Assembly: GCA_030765055.1 (NCBI GenBank)
Contig: JAUKNK010000326.1
Coordinates: 248,001-312,000 of the forward strand
From: Mantis religiosa
Lineage: Eukaryota > Arthropoda > Insecta > Mantodea > Mantidae
Length of the DNA: 64,000 nucleotides
Reading direction: 5' to 3'
In this document: positions 1 through 10,891 of the stretch, piece after piece
How the letters are laid out: the number at the start of each line of letters is the position of its first letter
How positions within the stretch are numbered: position 1 is the stretch's first letter
Made by a program: the position numbers and the translations under genes
The notes under the pieces: generated by a model
What the model was told of the DNA's origin: nothing
Databases searched by the model: none
What the model saw: the letters and a program-made list of their open reading frames with translations, nothing else

Positions 1-1205
1 ATTTAGTCGCTAACAAATCACTTTCATTTGTTGAACACTCAATTGTCTAAGAAACAATACAAAACACACACACGCACGCACACACACATATGAAAACATG
101 ATAATTTAGGATTAAGTATACTCGATCTCAGGCTAGTTCAATCCTGCTGTAAACCATCAGGCGGAGCTGACACAACTCGCCAAGTGTTAGACGCTACATG
201 CACTCTCACAAGTTTTGCACCACTAATAGTATACAGAGCAGTATACAGTATACAGAGCAGCAATAAATCAATAAATTTGGGTTACACATTAACTTATTTA
301 ATCTATGAGTTTCTTCATTTCTGAAAAAAAAAAAAAACAATCAGAACCTTACTGCGTATAGCACTTTTTGTTATACCGGCGTACATCTCCTCGCGCCATT
401 TGCATTTATGGGAGCTTTCCAGTGTACATAGGGTTCTTGATAATTGCTGTACCGTTCTAACACTACGTACACTACTTCCGGAACCACCAAGGAGATCACC
501 AGCTTCTTTGCTGTTGTTGTTGTTGTTGTTGTTGTTTTCATTTTACCCTTGACAGACAATTCTGATCTCTTCTTTTAAATACCGCAAAGCAATTTCTGAT
601 CATATAATAGCAGTGTCATTTAGTAATTTTCTTTTAAAAATGTAGCTTATTTTAGCATGATAAATTAAAATTTTGTGTAATTTCACCTGTGTCCTGTGTA
701 ATCTGTATTTAGTATACTACCTTATATTTGTATATATGTTGTAGAGATTCCTTTCAGAACTCACGAGCCCAGAACACATTTATGTGGTACCTGAAGCACA
801 AAGATAAAATGTGAAGCTACTACGTTTAAAAGAATCGAACCATTTGCATACTTTTTTCTCTCCGAAATCAACTCCCACAGACCAATGATCAGAGAACTAC
901 TTACATTACTGTAGTTGAAAGACAATTTTATGATGCGCATACAAATAAACGAAAATGTCCAGTAACTTGGCTAAACCATCCAATATTCAGTAAGGGGATC
1001 TCTATATGCAAGTTCAAACCCAGGACGCATTGCACTTTCACTAGAAGCTGGTTCAGTTATATTACTCGTACTGGTAAGTTTCACTTTCTGGTTATTCAAA
1101 TGAAAAAAAAAGTTTCTACTTGCTGTTTGGATATTTCTTGCTGTTAAAACAGCCGTTTTGTGTAGAGATGATGTGAGAATTTCTGATTTTTTTTCCTTTC
1201 CTCAG
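1..1205. other. AT-rich non-coding flank
   Basis: No convincing gene is visible. The stretch is AT-rich with short CA runs near 64-88, an A14 run near 327-340 and a GTT microsatellite (512-537). The small minus-strand open frame across the GTT run is a poly-threonine artefact of that repeat. Confidence 0.55.
512..537. repeat. (GTT)8 microsatellite
   Basis: About eight uninterrupted GTT triplets lie between a CTTTGCT and a TTCATTTT flank. No function is inferred. Confidence 0.9.
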
Positions 1206-1316
1206 CACTTGCGTTTTATGTTCAGCTGCAAGATCTGATGTGGTCAGTGTTGGCTTCTGCCTTCCATTTATGCTGTGAAGAATGGTCCTTCAAATTACTG
1301 CGCCCAGAATTTGATG
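1206..1316 (+). CDS. candidate host-gene internal exon, unknown product
   Basis: A pyrimidine-rich tract ends in TTTCCTCAG at 1205, a typical 3' splice site. The next 111 bases end at G|GTAAGT (donor at 1317), a near-perfect 5' splice site. One of the three frames is open through the whole segment. It carries two bases of a split codon at the start and one at the end, and encodes about 36 residues including the motif QLQDLMWSVLASAF followed by a CCEEW stretch. The other two frames contain stops. I do not recognise the protein. No second exon was found in the window, so this may be an isolated exon in a long intron landscape or a chance arrangement. Splice-site quality and the open phase are seen directly; exon status is inference. 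Confidence 0.4.
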
Positions 1317-2306
1317 GTAAGTTAATGTTCAGAAGTAGTTCATAATTAATTCAAGTGTTATTCGGATAAGCAAAGAAGGACCAGTTTGAAATTTCTGACA
1401 ATTAAATGGAAACGGAACGTGAAACAAACTCGGAAGGTGAACAAACAGATGCAGAAGGACAATCCGCCACTGATGTTTATTTACTGTCCCGAGAATATCG
1501 TCAAATCAATGTTACAATGGCGAGTATTTCCCTCTCACCAAGGGTCAACTTACGTTTCCAGAGTACAAGGGTTCAGTGACCTAAATACAGGACAAATAAC
1601 TACAGATGCAGGATCACGTCTAAGTCTGGGATCGATATAGGGAATATTCTGTGGAGGGACATAAAGTTGTCACTGAACAACTACAGGCCCTGACAAATGT
1701 CAAACAAACGCAGAGCTCATCCAAACAGAAGATTAATTACGAATTTGGTCCTCATATCACTGACGATTTTCGATATATTCGTTCCTTTGGTCTCCAATTG
1801 TTGAACACTTATATATCTTGATAATGGTAACCTCCATTCTTGTGTTTACATAACATTTCAAAGGAAAAGCACAACCTCCTACGTTGTAAACATTTAACAT
1901 TACTTCAGACTTGTTCTCAAGTATATACAAAAATATTTAATGAAACTGCATTTATGTTTATCTTAAACTTGTAGTAGATAGAACAAACACTCCTCTATAG
2001 TAGAGTGGGTTGATAAAGTAGGGTGATTATGATACGTTAATTTACCGAGATGAAGATATATATTACTGTAAACGTTCTTTTAATTACATTCGTGCTCATT
2101 AGAAGATACAATTTTTTCAACGATGTGCATTGTTCTCCATAGATGCCACTACCCTTAATATACAATACGCTAGAAGAAGATTGTATTTTTTGTACAATGT
2201 TTTGTAATATGTTTGTTTTACGCTGTTTACAGGTATTTTGGTATTGGATTATTGTACACTTCATGGAAATATGCAGCTAGGGTAATGCATATTAACACAA
2301 TATTAG

Positions 2307-2383
<77 letters not shown>

Positions 2384-2436
2384 AGACAGGAATTCTGCTA
2401 ACGTGAATTTATCATTGTGCATTTTTCCAGGCACCA
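1317..2436. other. non-coding flank with a weak coding-like patch
   Basis: Between the candidate exon and the first retroelement tail, the bases around 1386-1640 are slightly richer in GC. They hold two overlapping short open frames, an 84-codon one and a 57-codon acidic one from ATG 1406 to the stop at 1579. Neither resembles a family I know, and no splice context supports them. The rest is AT-rich and ends with a TA microsatellite. Confidence 0.4.
2313..2380. repeat. (AT)34 microsatellite
   Basis: An uninterrupted run of about 34 AT units lies about 55 bp upstream of the retroelement tail at 2437. Open frames through it are artefacts. Confidence 0.95.
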
Positions 2437-2482
2437 GCACCAGGCAAATAAGTAACAAATAAAATCCCTTAAGCATAAGCCT
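2437..2482 (+). mobile_element. orphan 3' tail of the A/B Jockey-like subfamily
   Basis: The segment starts GCACCAGGCAAATAAG and matches the 3' terminus of element A (7734-7779) and of element B (54614-54649) with only a few differences. It includes the A-rich stretch and the degenerate terminal CCTTAAG-type repeats. It lies directly against the 5' end of element A with no host sequence between. It may be an older, strongly 5'-truncated copy, or sequence carried over as a 5' tag from an upstream neighbour. Confidence 0.75.
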
Positions 2483-2922
2483 ATGCAGCGATTATAAAAA
2501 TGGCGAACTATTCGTGTGCTACAAGTGACCATGTGCAAAGTGAAACAGTGCAAATGGAAGTACTAAACAGTGGTGTTCGCGTTGAGCCCAGTTTGTGAGT
2601 GAACAGCGTTTATAGTACATAGTGACGTGCATTAAAGACTAGTTTGTGAGTGAACATTGTTTGGTGCAATAAAGAACATATTGACGCGTATTAAGCATAA
2701 ATCCGCTACAAAACAGCGTGGGACGCACAGCTACGTGCCGTTGTTGCCCGCAACAAGAGGCGTCCCCAAACAACGACGCCCTCAGCAACAACTGCGGCTG
2801 ACACACATTGACTCCCGCCACTAGATGGCGGCGTCCGCAGTGACAATTGCAGTAGCACTACCACCAGCTGGTAGCGGACTGATGCCCGAGGCGGTCGGCC
2901 GGCTGCCTTTCCAGCCCCACCA
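2483..2922 (+). promoter_or_regulatory. 5' UTR of element A with TATA-like box and 51-bp tandem repeat
   Basis: A TATAAAAA string lies at 2493-2500, about 10 bases inside the proposed 5' end. Two imperfect direct repeats starting AGTTTGTGAGTGAACA lie at 2590-2640 and 2641-2695. Internal promoters and 5' UTR repeats are common in LINEs, so a promoter role is plausible but inferred. Confidence 0.4.
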
Positions 2923-4566
2923 ATGGAGCACTCCAACAGCGACCCGCCTTCGGGCCCAACATTGACCAACGTCACAGCAGCCACTACCCCAGCCCCGATG
3001 GAGCACAGTGCCATGGAGGACGAGGCAGTTACGCGAAAGTACGCCCAACTGGAAAAGGAGGTAAAAGACATCCAAAAAGAAATATCTTACCTCGAGGAAA
3101 TATTGGAAAACATGGCCCCAGAGTCCCGGTACTATGGAAAAATAGCTAGTGACCTAGCACGCTGCTACCAGCAACACGCAATCAAAAAGCGACACCTGGT
3201 GCAGCAGGGAGAAGGCTGGCAGGCAGCATCGCCCAGAAAGCGACCCCACCACCGCAATAGCGACTCGGATGCCGAGCGCAAGAAAAACAAAACGCAACAT
3301 CTGCCCCTCCAGGTCGCTTCCAGAAACAGGTACGAGGCGTTGTCCTCATCCGAGGAGGATGAAAATATGGAACGATCCACTTCCTTCCCTGCCCTTCTGA
3401 CCACCTAACCAAAGGCACCCAAGCACCAACGGCCAACAGGGCCAAACACTACTGCAGCAAAACCGAAAATAACAACCCCCACTCCTACACCCATCCTCAT
3501 TCCTACATTGGCCTCCACATCAGACGCAGCCGCGGCTACAGACACAAAACAAACCTCAGAGAAACCACCACGGATCGTCATTCCTGACCGCAGGCAGGCG
3601 ACTAAAGTCCTGCAGATACTTCGGGGCTCCCTCCCAGCTGGCGCATACACGCTTCAGAATACGCGCAACTGCCTCAAGCAATTCCTCAACCGGAAAGTAG
3701 ACGCCGTTCCCAATATGACAAAGCTGAAGGCCACCGGAGTGGAGAAATTCAGCTTCACCTCGAGGAGTGATCAAACTCTCCGATACATCCTGAAGCGTCT
3801 TCCCGTGGACCTTGAAGAGGACCTTATCCGCGAGGACCTAGAGGTGAAGCGCTACACCGGCGTCCTAGTTCGTCAACTGAAATCACGTGGCAGGTCTCCT
3901 CCAAACTTCCATGTTACACTTGACCGGACCACTCAAAACCAGCGACTTCTGCAAGAAAGAGAGGTATGCCATATACTTATCACTGTGGAGGTCCTGAAGA
4001 CAAATAACAACATTACACAATGCTTCAAATGCCTGCAGTTGGGGCACAAATTTAAGATGTGTCTCATGACCTCCCGATGAGTCCTCTGCGGTGGTCTCCA
4101 CCGCTTAGGTGACTGCCTAAAAAAGGCAGCGCAGGACGTTGTACCCCGCTGTGCGAACTGTGGGGAGACGCATCCTGCCAGCTACAGGAGTTGCGAGACG
4201 TTCCGCAACGAACGCCACCGCCGCCAACTGGCAGCCATAGCCAGGGCACCCCCAAGTGCACAACCAGGTCCACGGACCATTGCCAACCCGGCCCTGGTCA
4301 GAGATGGCGTCTCATTTGCAGGCGCCATGACATGCTAAGGAAAACCAGTGCCGCCTTCTGCTGGCCAACCCTCAACAGATCCCCACTCCCAGGTGCCATC
4401 TGGTGACCTAGGAGGCCTCAAAAAGCTCTTTACTCTGTTTAAAGAGTTCAACTTACAGAAACTTGCTCCGAAGGTACAGTCTTATATCGCAAGGTTTAAG
4501 AGCTGCACCAGCACCTGGGAGAAACTAGAAACCCTCATATGGCTTCTGTCGGACATCTTCGAGTAA
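2923..4566 (+). pseudogene. element A ORF1 (gag-like, zinc-knuckle protein), three premature stops
   Basis: One reading frame of 548 codons runs from ATG 2923 to the TAA at 4564-4566, broken only by in-frame stops at 3406-3408, 4078-4080 and 4336-4338 and by no frameshift. The N-terminal third is acidic and coiled-coil-like around residues 30-70, then basic and serine-rich. The C-terminal half has zinc knuckles: CFKCLQLGHKFKMC, then a CGG...C box after the second stop, then CANCGETHPASYRSC. Jockey-type ORF1 proteins bind the element RNA and form ribonucleoprotein particles. As it stands the first product would stop before the knuckles. The stop codon directly abuts the ORF2 ATG (TAAATG), which suggests stop-reinitiation coupling of ORF2 in the active parent. 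Confidence 0.8.
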
Positions 4567-7243
4567 ATGGCTCAACTAAGGGGAGGCACATCTCTAACTC
4601 GCGGACTCCTGTGGAATGTCGACGGCATCTGCAGGCAGCAGCATGAACTTGAAAGCTACCTGCGGCGTAACAAAATTGTCGTCGAATTCATTTGTGAAAC
4701 AAAATTAAAGCACGTGCACACTTTCAAGCTCAGGAGTTACCAAATATTTCGGATTGATAGAATAGGCAGACAGGGAGCGGGAACAACTATTTTAATAAAA
4801 AAACAAAGTTCTCATGCTCCTGTTACGCTGCCAGCATTGGCAGCGTTAGAGTGCACGGCTCTTAAAACATGATTAAATAACAAAACGGTGGTGCTGGTGG
4901 CCTTCTATCGGCCCCTAAACTCCCCCGACTGTAGACGCGAACTTGAGGAAATCCTCACTTTGGAGGAGCACGTTATAATGGCAGGAGACTTGAACGCTCG
5001 ACACCCCTGGTGGTATTCACATCGAGCAAACGCGGCTGGAAATCTCCTAGTAGACCTTATAACTGAAAATGACGATCTCGATGTGTACCTCCCCCCCCCC
5101 CCCGAAACCACCTTTTGGCACAAGTCGGGGCACTTCGATCCTGAAATTTTGGACTTCGTCATTACAAAAAATGCGCCATTACCAAACAACTCCATTGTGT
5201 ATCACAGCCTAGACTCCGACAATTTTCCAGTGCATTTTCATATCAGTGGCGCCATCACGGCCGGTCTGACCGGCCTCTGAGCCGCGCAGAAACAGACTGG
5301 AGCAAGTTTACCCTTGAAATGCAAGGGATGGCTCAGCCTAGGCTGTCATACTACAGCGAGGCGGACATCGACGTCGCCATTGAAAACAACACCGCCTCGC
5401 TGCACACGGCCAAAAGAAATTCCACCAGCTACAAAACAAGCCCACCTAGTTTTTGCACGTACCCTGAGGTGGAGCAGCCCATTGGCAGGAGGCGACGCTT
5501 GACGAGACTTTGGCGGCATACCCGCCAGCCTGAGTACAAAGTGCTAGCAAAATGGCTACGCAACGTAATTCGGCAACAAATTAAATTAAACAAAATTGAG
5601 CAGTGGGAGCAGAAAATGTTAAATACCATACATTCGGACAATTCTTTATGGAAATTATTAAAGGCATTTAAAGTGTCCTCGAGCGCTAACTCGGGCACTG
5701 AGGCGCTACACACTCACCTCGGCCTGCACTTCTACTCTGAGGAGAAAGCCGAGGTCCTTGCAGACTGTCTGGCAACAAGATTTACAGAAAACCCAGCGAC
5801 GAACCCCGAGTTAGAACGGGATGTCCAGACTTGGGTACAAAACTGGGTAGCACAGAGGCATGAGCAACACCTGTCCCTCACCACGCCACAGGAAGTGTAC
5901 AAGATCATTAGTTAGCTACCTAATGGGAAAGCAACCGGCCCGGTCAGGGTGACTAATGAGGAACTCAAACATCTCCTGAGAAAAGCACTGATGCATCTTA
6001 CAAAAATCTTCAACGTCTGTTTGCAGCAAAATTATTTCCCGGACACTTGGAAACTAGCCAAGGTAATAATGCCCCCTATGCATGAGAAAAGCACCGGGAC
6101 GCCTCAAAATTACCGCCCCATCAGTCTCCTTTCCACTGTTGGTTAATTGCTCGAGGAAATAATTCTATTTCGACTCCAAAAACAAATTGCGGCTCTTGAC
6201 ATTTCAAATTCACAATTTGGCTTTAGAAAGGAGCACTCAACAGACCTTCAACTGTTAAGACTGGTAGATGACGTCACCGAGCAATTTAATAATGGGGCTT
6301 CAACGTTGGCGCTATTTTTGGACGTAGAAGCCGCATTTGATCGGTGCTGGCAGAACGGCCTGATTTACAAGCTGCACCGTGATTTTCCCAGTCTCCAAAA
6401 TTCACTGCATTGCTGCATAATTTCTTTAGAAACAGGCGCTTCTACGACCAAGTGGGTCGCTGCTCCACAAAGGAGATAGTGATGCAGGCTGGCGTAACAC
6501 AAGGGGCTATTATGTCACCTTTCCTGTATATACTCTTCAACAACGACTTCCCCGTGGACGCCCGAGGGTAAGTTGCAATGTATGCTGACGACACCGCAAT
6601 ATACAATCATCATAAAAATCCACGTTTTGGTGTTTTAGAGATGCAGCGGCACATTGACCGCTTCCTTTCATGGCTTCATGACTAGAAAATCAAAATTAAT
6701 GCGAACAAATGTCAGCTTATACGGTTTACAAAGCGGTGCCCTTTGGCAATGGACCTAACGTTCTATGGTCAAATATTGCACTGTCGTCAGCAGGTCAAGT
6801 ACCTCGGCGTGACGTTGACACGCACGATGCATTGGACAACCCACCCAAGAGATAGCGCCAACAAAGGGCGGCAGTGATTAAAGATTTGCGCCCCCCATAT
6901 TTAGGAGCAAACAGCTAAAGCTGCGCTCGAAGATCATCCTATATATCCTTTATATTATTCGTGGTCCTATACGCTTGCGTGGTCTGGGCTAACGTCTCCA
7001 AAACCGCCCTAAAGTATCTCCAATTTCTACACAACCTATCCCTACGCAAAATCCTGTTCTCCTATCCGAACAACAACTGCCACCATTCACCAAGAAACCC
7101 ACGTCCCTTACATCAACGAGGCCATCAACAAACGTGCCTCTTTCATCTGGGCGCGCATCCGACACCATCAAAACCCCACCATACACAATATTGGGAAAGG
7201 CGAACCCAAGCACCGAAAACTCGCCAGAATCAAAGCATATTGA
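4567..7243 (+). pseudogene. element A ORF2 (AP endonuclease-reverse transcriptase), multiply broken
   Basis: About 890 codons run from the ATG abutting ORF1 to a stop aligned with the end of ORF2 in element B (RIKAY then stop). Endonuclease motifs in order are WNVDG, CETKLK, GDLNARHPWW and SDNFPV; the last normally reads SDHxPV, so the catalytic His is replaced by Asn. RT motifs are QNYRPISLL, SQFGFR, LFLDVEAAFD, AGVTQGAIMSP, YADD at 6581-6592 and VKYLGVTL. Lesions are an in-frame TGA at 4870, a frameshift near 5278, stops at 5913 and 6144, a frameshift between about 6370 and 6480, further stops near 6570 and 6685, and a frameshift near 7050. A C13 run at about 5088-5101 lies inside the endonuclease part. 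ORF2 normally nicks target DNA and copies the RNA at the nick. Confidence 0.8.
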
Positions 7244-7468
7244 AGAAAAACAAAACTAAAAAAACAACACGACTGCAGAATTATGCGCGCCCAACCCTTC
7301 CTGGCTCAGGCCACGCTCCCCGGCAAAGGCCGCCATCATCGGCAGCCCAGGTGTCAGCTACCCGCTGCCGCACAGCCTAACTGCGAACATTGTAAATATT
7401 GTACATAGCCAAGTCTGTACAGTGTAGTACGTGTGATATTGGGACGTACGTGGTAAGACTAGGTGTGC

Positions 7469-7525
<57 letters not shown>

Positions 7526-7779
7526 CGTGCAAGATAAGCGCAATGTAAGTATGTAAATATAAAAACAATAAAAAGAAAGACAGAGACAAATAACGAGATA
7601 AAACTGGTTCTCGGCGGCCTCAGATCAGGTCGCCGTATGGGTTTTAGAAGAACCCGAAAGACAAAAAAAAAACCATACCCAGAAATATAAACCCATGTAA
7701 ATTTAGAGCCAGTAGGCCGGGTCCAATGTACCGGCACCAGGCAAATAAGTTACAAATAAAAAGCCTTAATCCCTAAGCC
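7244..7779 (+). other. 3' UTR of element A
   Basis: About 535 bases of non-coding tail, matching the 3' UTR of element B and more distantly those of C and D. It holds the GT microsatellite, a CAATAAAAAG signal near 7566 and the conserved block TCGCCGTATGGGTTTTAG. It ends in GCACCAGGCAAATAAG, A-rich sequence and degenerate CCTTAAG repeats. Confidence 0.8.
7471..7526 (+). repeat. (GT)23 then (GC)5 microsatellite inside LINE 3' UTR
   Basis: A GT run passes directly into a short GC run. The same position holds GT repeats in the other three copies of this family (44593-44634, 46894-46958, about 54355-54403), so the run is a part of the element and not a chance insertion. Confidence 0.9.
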
Positions 7780-8944
7780 TTTTATGAGTAGATTGTCGAT
7801 TTCAGGTCCTTTGTTTGATAGCTGTATCCCATTACACAATACAACTTATTTAGATGGACATTTAGGGCGTGTCTCAGTCCTTTGAGTATTGTAGTGTAAT
7901 TACACGTTTCTCACAGCTGATACACACACGTAGTGAATATGTATCATATTTTTCTCTAGCCCTTTATATCATGCAAATACTTTCCATAACTGAGTACACT
8001 TTACACTTTGGAAAACTTATTCTCTCTGAAATGACTACATCAGTTTCGAGTAAAACAAAGTATGCTTCAGATATTTTCTTAACGAGTAAATCAACATGAA
8101 GTTTTTGGAATATCCTCGAGGAACTGTTCACTGAAGATGATATTTGTTTAACCGGTATATCTTTTTAGGTAGGCAAAGTGTTCCAACACACATCTTACGT
8201 AACACTTCATGGAATAAAACATTTTTAAGGCATTCTTTTGTACTTGTCCATATTTCCCAAAATTGATACTCCACTTAAATGTGAGTCACATAGCAACCTG
8301 CTCAGGAAACATTTGACTATCTCGTAAAGACTTCTACACTAACATATTCTCCTTTCGTGTACGAGACAATTATCAATATGTTAATGTTTATCTCGATAAA
8401 CATGATAGAGCAATAGATGTTTGTACCAAGACCTGTACAAAGTAACACATTTTAATAAAGTTTACCAATTCCACTTACACGATTTGCTGCAACTCTTCAT
8501 TAATTCATCCACACCGAGTTCCTTGATATAAATATTTCCGCAAATTACCTTGACTTATTTTGCACTTTTATCCCTTGATAGTCATTTTAGCATTTGTGAA
8601 AATTAATATTAACGTGCATTGACAGAACTCTTTCCAAATAATGACACTGATAATATTATTAACATGTAGGTCAGGAACATGGAAACCAACCGACAAATCC
8701 TTTAAGACGTGATCACTACGTGACGACTTTGCATGACGGGGTATAAAACAATAAGCCCCTTCTCAAAGTGAGAAGCTACATATCTCAAACTTGGAACCAA
8801 TAAAAGGAATATCTACAGAATTATTGTGTCCACAAAAAAATTTAGACATAATGTTTGTACTTTAACAAGATGTACATTTTTTGTAACATTTCGTCTATCT
8901 GTTATGGTTTATCTCATCCAGAACACAACGAGCTTCAAAGGAAA
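7780..8944. repeat. background repeat blocks V and P, non-coding
   Basis: No gene is seen. The segment starts with TTTTATGAGTAGATTGTC, a variant of the shared landmark. About 8080-8660 resembles 12420-13040 and 56330-56770, with the landmark TCGTAAAGACTTCTA. About 8750-8944 resembles 24320-24525 closely (ACTTGGAACCAATAAAAGGA in both). Confidence 0.65.
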
Positions 8945-9035
8945 ATGCCGTGGCCGGGATTCGGACCACGGATCTCCCGGTCTCCGTCCGGTCGCTTTTA
9001 AATCTTCAGCTACAATGACTAACGTACCGTATAGT
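8945..9035 (-). mobile_element. tRNA-derived SINE-like fragment
   Basis: Read on the minus strand, the segment has a B-box-like GGTCCGAATCC and, upstream, a weak A-box-like TAGCTGAAGA. It interrupts a background block: the homologous sequence near 24525 lacks it. It is short and without a clear tail, so it may be a tRNA-like fragment of another kind. Confidence 0.4.
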
Positions 9036-10085
9036 AAATATTCAAACCGATAAGATAACAGAGATTATCTCGGAAACGGTCTGCCTACAAATTCGTTTTA
9101 TAAAATGTATCACTTAAGTGATCTACATTTGTATCTCTTTCGGTTTACCAGTAATAGAGAAGATGTTCATTTATTTTGTAAAGCTTAATTTTCATTAGAC
9201 ACATTCATTCCTGCCTGGCACTTCCTTGTCAGTTTTTAGCTATAACAACATTGTAGTGATAGAAGTTCTTTGTCTGCGTGCTAACGTACTCCCAACATCG
9301 AGGTTTGAATACATATAGATGATAGTTACTTCTATTTATTTGTACAAGGTTTCTTACACATAAAATATACAAGTAATACATTTAAGTGTTCAGTCCAGTC
9401 TGTTAACATTATACAACTTCTACTATCTACACATCAATTGTCCTTAAAGTAATATCTTGTTTACTTCTAATACCACTTCAACTCTCCAGCTTTAGCCTAC
9501 TTTTGGAAACATGTATTATATATGAAACATTTTTTTAGTTATCTTAACTCTCCAAGAGAGATTATCTTGGTTAAAAAAGATTTATTTTCCTTCCGCACGT
9601 TTTTGGTAACAGATGGCGCCACGTGTAATATGTTATAGAGGTGAAGAAGATTTGCACTCATTTAGAATAATTTATAATTATTTATAAATTTTTGTTTTTG
9701 AATTTATATTAGATGAGATTGTTCTTTATTAATTGAGAGTAAACAGTACCTGCAGTGTATACTGTGAAAATATCGTACGGAGAGGTAATTGTGTACCAGT
9801 TAGGAACTCAATACAAAACTAGATATATCAATAGATCGTGGACTTCTTTTTTATGGGTTATTCTTAATGACATATTACTAGAATCAAAGTTGGTGACGCG
9901 CATGTAATTATAAAAACAAACAAAACACATTTACTTCTCAGAAATGTCACCCGAGTCATATTATTTAGATATGTGTCAGAGGTAACAATTTCCTGTCAAT
10001 TATTTAGTAGTTTATTTTCAGTTTTATTCAAATTTACATGTTATGTTACCTGCATTTTATCCAAGAATTTGTTACCTCTATTTCA
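9036..10085. repeat. background repeat block Q with CAGATGGCGCC landmark
   Basis: No gene is seen. This is collinear with about 24835-25930. It contains the landmark ACAGATGGCGCCACGTGTAA at about 9610, then ATATCGTACGG and the region near 9850 that reads TTTTTTATGGGTTA. Confidence 0.65.
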
Positions 10086-10445
10086 TTGGAATCGCTCTCA
10101 CCCGCCCCCCCCCCCCAGCTTCAATACTCTCATTCGAGGTCTCGGAGAGGATGACCTAGAACCTGGCGAAAGCTACAAAAGACCCAGACTTCTCCTCGGC
10201 AACTAAAACTTAAAACATTCTTCCTAAGCATTCTCTTTCTTCATATCAAACTATACCTACATCTAAACTAAATACCCACTAAAACAATCCCACCGCTTAA
10301 CCACAATCTCTCTCTTATTCGAACTCTTCTATCAGCAAAGGACCTAGTCTTGGCACGGTAACAGTCAGGAAAGCGGCTCAAATTCCCAACGGCGCGTACA
10401 CAAGTAAGGGAGTTCTAGGATCCTCAAAATAAAAATAAAAACCAG
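10086..10445 (+). mobile_element. possible 5'-truncated retroposon 3' end
   Basis: After a run of about 14 C bases (near 10105-10118) comes a GC-richer patch with a short open frame ending in KRPRLLLGN. C-rich untranslated sequence follows and ends in AATAAAAATAAAAACC, which looks like a retroposon 3' end. I do not recognise the family, and no target-site duplication is clear. Confidence 0.3.
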
Positions 10446-10508
10446 ATACAAAACTTGAATGGTGTGGTTTCCTACAAGAGGTATTAAATTATTTTATAAT
10501 TATATTTA

Positions 10509-10886
10509 CGGGGGTCGTCTGATAAGTCTATGCCCTCAAAATACAAAAAAAAAGATCTCTTTTAATTTGTTTCCATATATCTCAACATAATTTCTAAGAA
10601 GCCTAACACTTATGTCATATCGGTGTCCTGATCTAATTAAACTATCTCTTTAGTGTGATTTATAATGTTCCTCAAAATAACTTTACAGCATCAATGACCT
10701 CCTCGTTGTTGGGAAATCTTCATCCTCCAAGAAATTTTTGAAGTTTTGAAGCAAGTGGTAGTCACTGAATGCTAGATCTGGCGAATAGGGTGGATGTTCA
10801 AGCAATTCGAACATCAACTCGCGCAGTTTTCCCACTACAATGACTGAACGATAGGCCAGAGCATTGTCGTGAAGAAGAAAATTACA
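10509..10886 (-). pseudogene. mariner-type transposase C-terminal remnant with terminal repeat
   Basis: Translation of the minus strand gives LLHDNALAYRS followed 30-40 residues later by HPPYSPDLAFSDYHLL. These are the second and third catalytic aspartate regions of the mariner D,D34D transposase (usual form HDNAPAH and HPPYSPDLAPSDYHLF). The frame then runs on, with decay, towards NYVEIYGN near the normal C-terminus. The plus-strand end CGGGGGTCGTCTGATAAG at 10509 follows a TA dinucleotide, as expected for a mariner terminal inverted repeat at its TA target. The N-terminal half with the first catalytic Asp is missing; at 10887 the sequence passes into repeat X. Transposase cuts and pastes the element DNA; this copy cannot. 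Confidence 0.75.
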
Positions 10887-10891
10887 TACAT

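Larger units (their letters stand above)
2483..7779 (+). mobile_element. element A: near full-length Jockey-like LINE, decayed
   Basis: About 5.3 kb. In order it holds a 5' UTR with short tandem repeats, ORF1 (gag-like), ORF2 (AP endonuclease plus reverse transcriptase, no RNase H recognised), and a 3' UTR with an internal GT microsatellite, AATAAA signals and the subfamily 3' end. Both ORFs carry premature stops, and ORF2 has frameshifts, so the copy is dead. Assignment to the Jockey superfamily rests on the triple zinc-knuckle ORF1 and the RT motifs PQNYRPISLL and SQFGFRKEHST. The right flank begins at the TTTTATG site also used by elements C, F and K. A target-site duplication could not be fixed because the tail repeats blur the junction. 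Confidence 0.85.

Noticed and set aside
371..559. Small minus-strand protein with a poly-threonine tract
   Set aside because: Driven by the GTT microsatellite; no other support.
2465..2482. Target-site duplication TCCCTTAAGC / TCCCTAAGCC for element A
   Set aside because: Both strings can be explained as parts of the degenerate terminal CCTTAAG repeats of the subfamily, so no duplication can be claimed.
7358..7737. Histidine-threonine-rich minus-strand proteins (also at 46703-47004 and 54246-54660)
   Set aside because: Shadows of GT microsatellites in LINE 3' UTRs.
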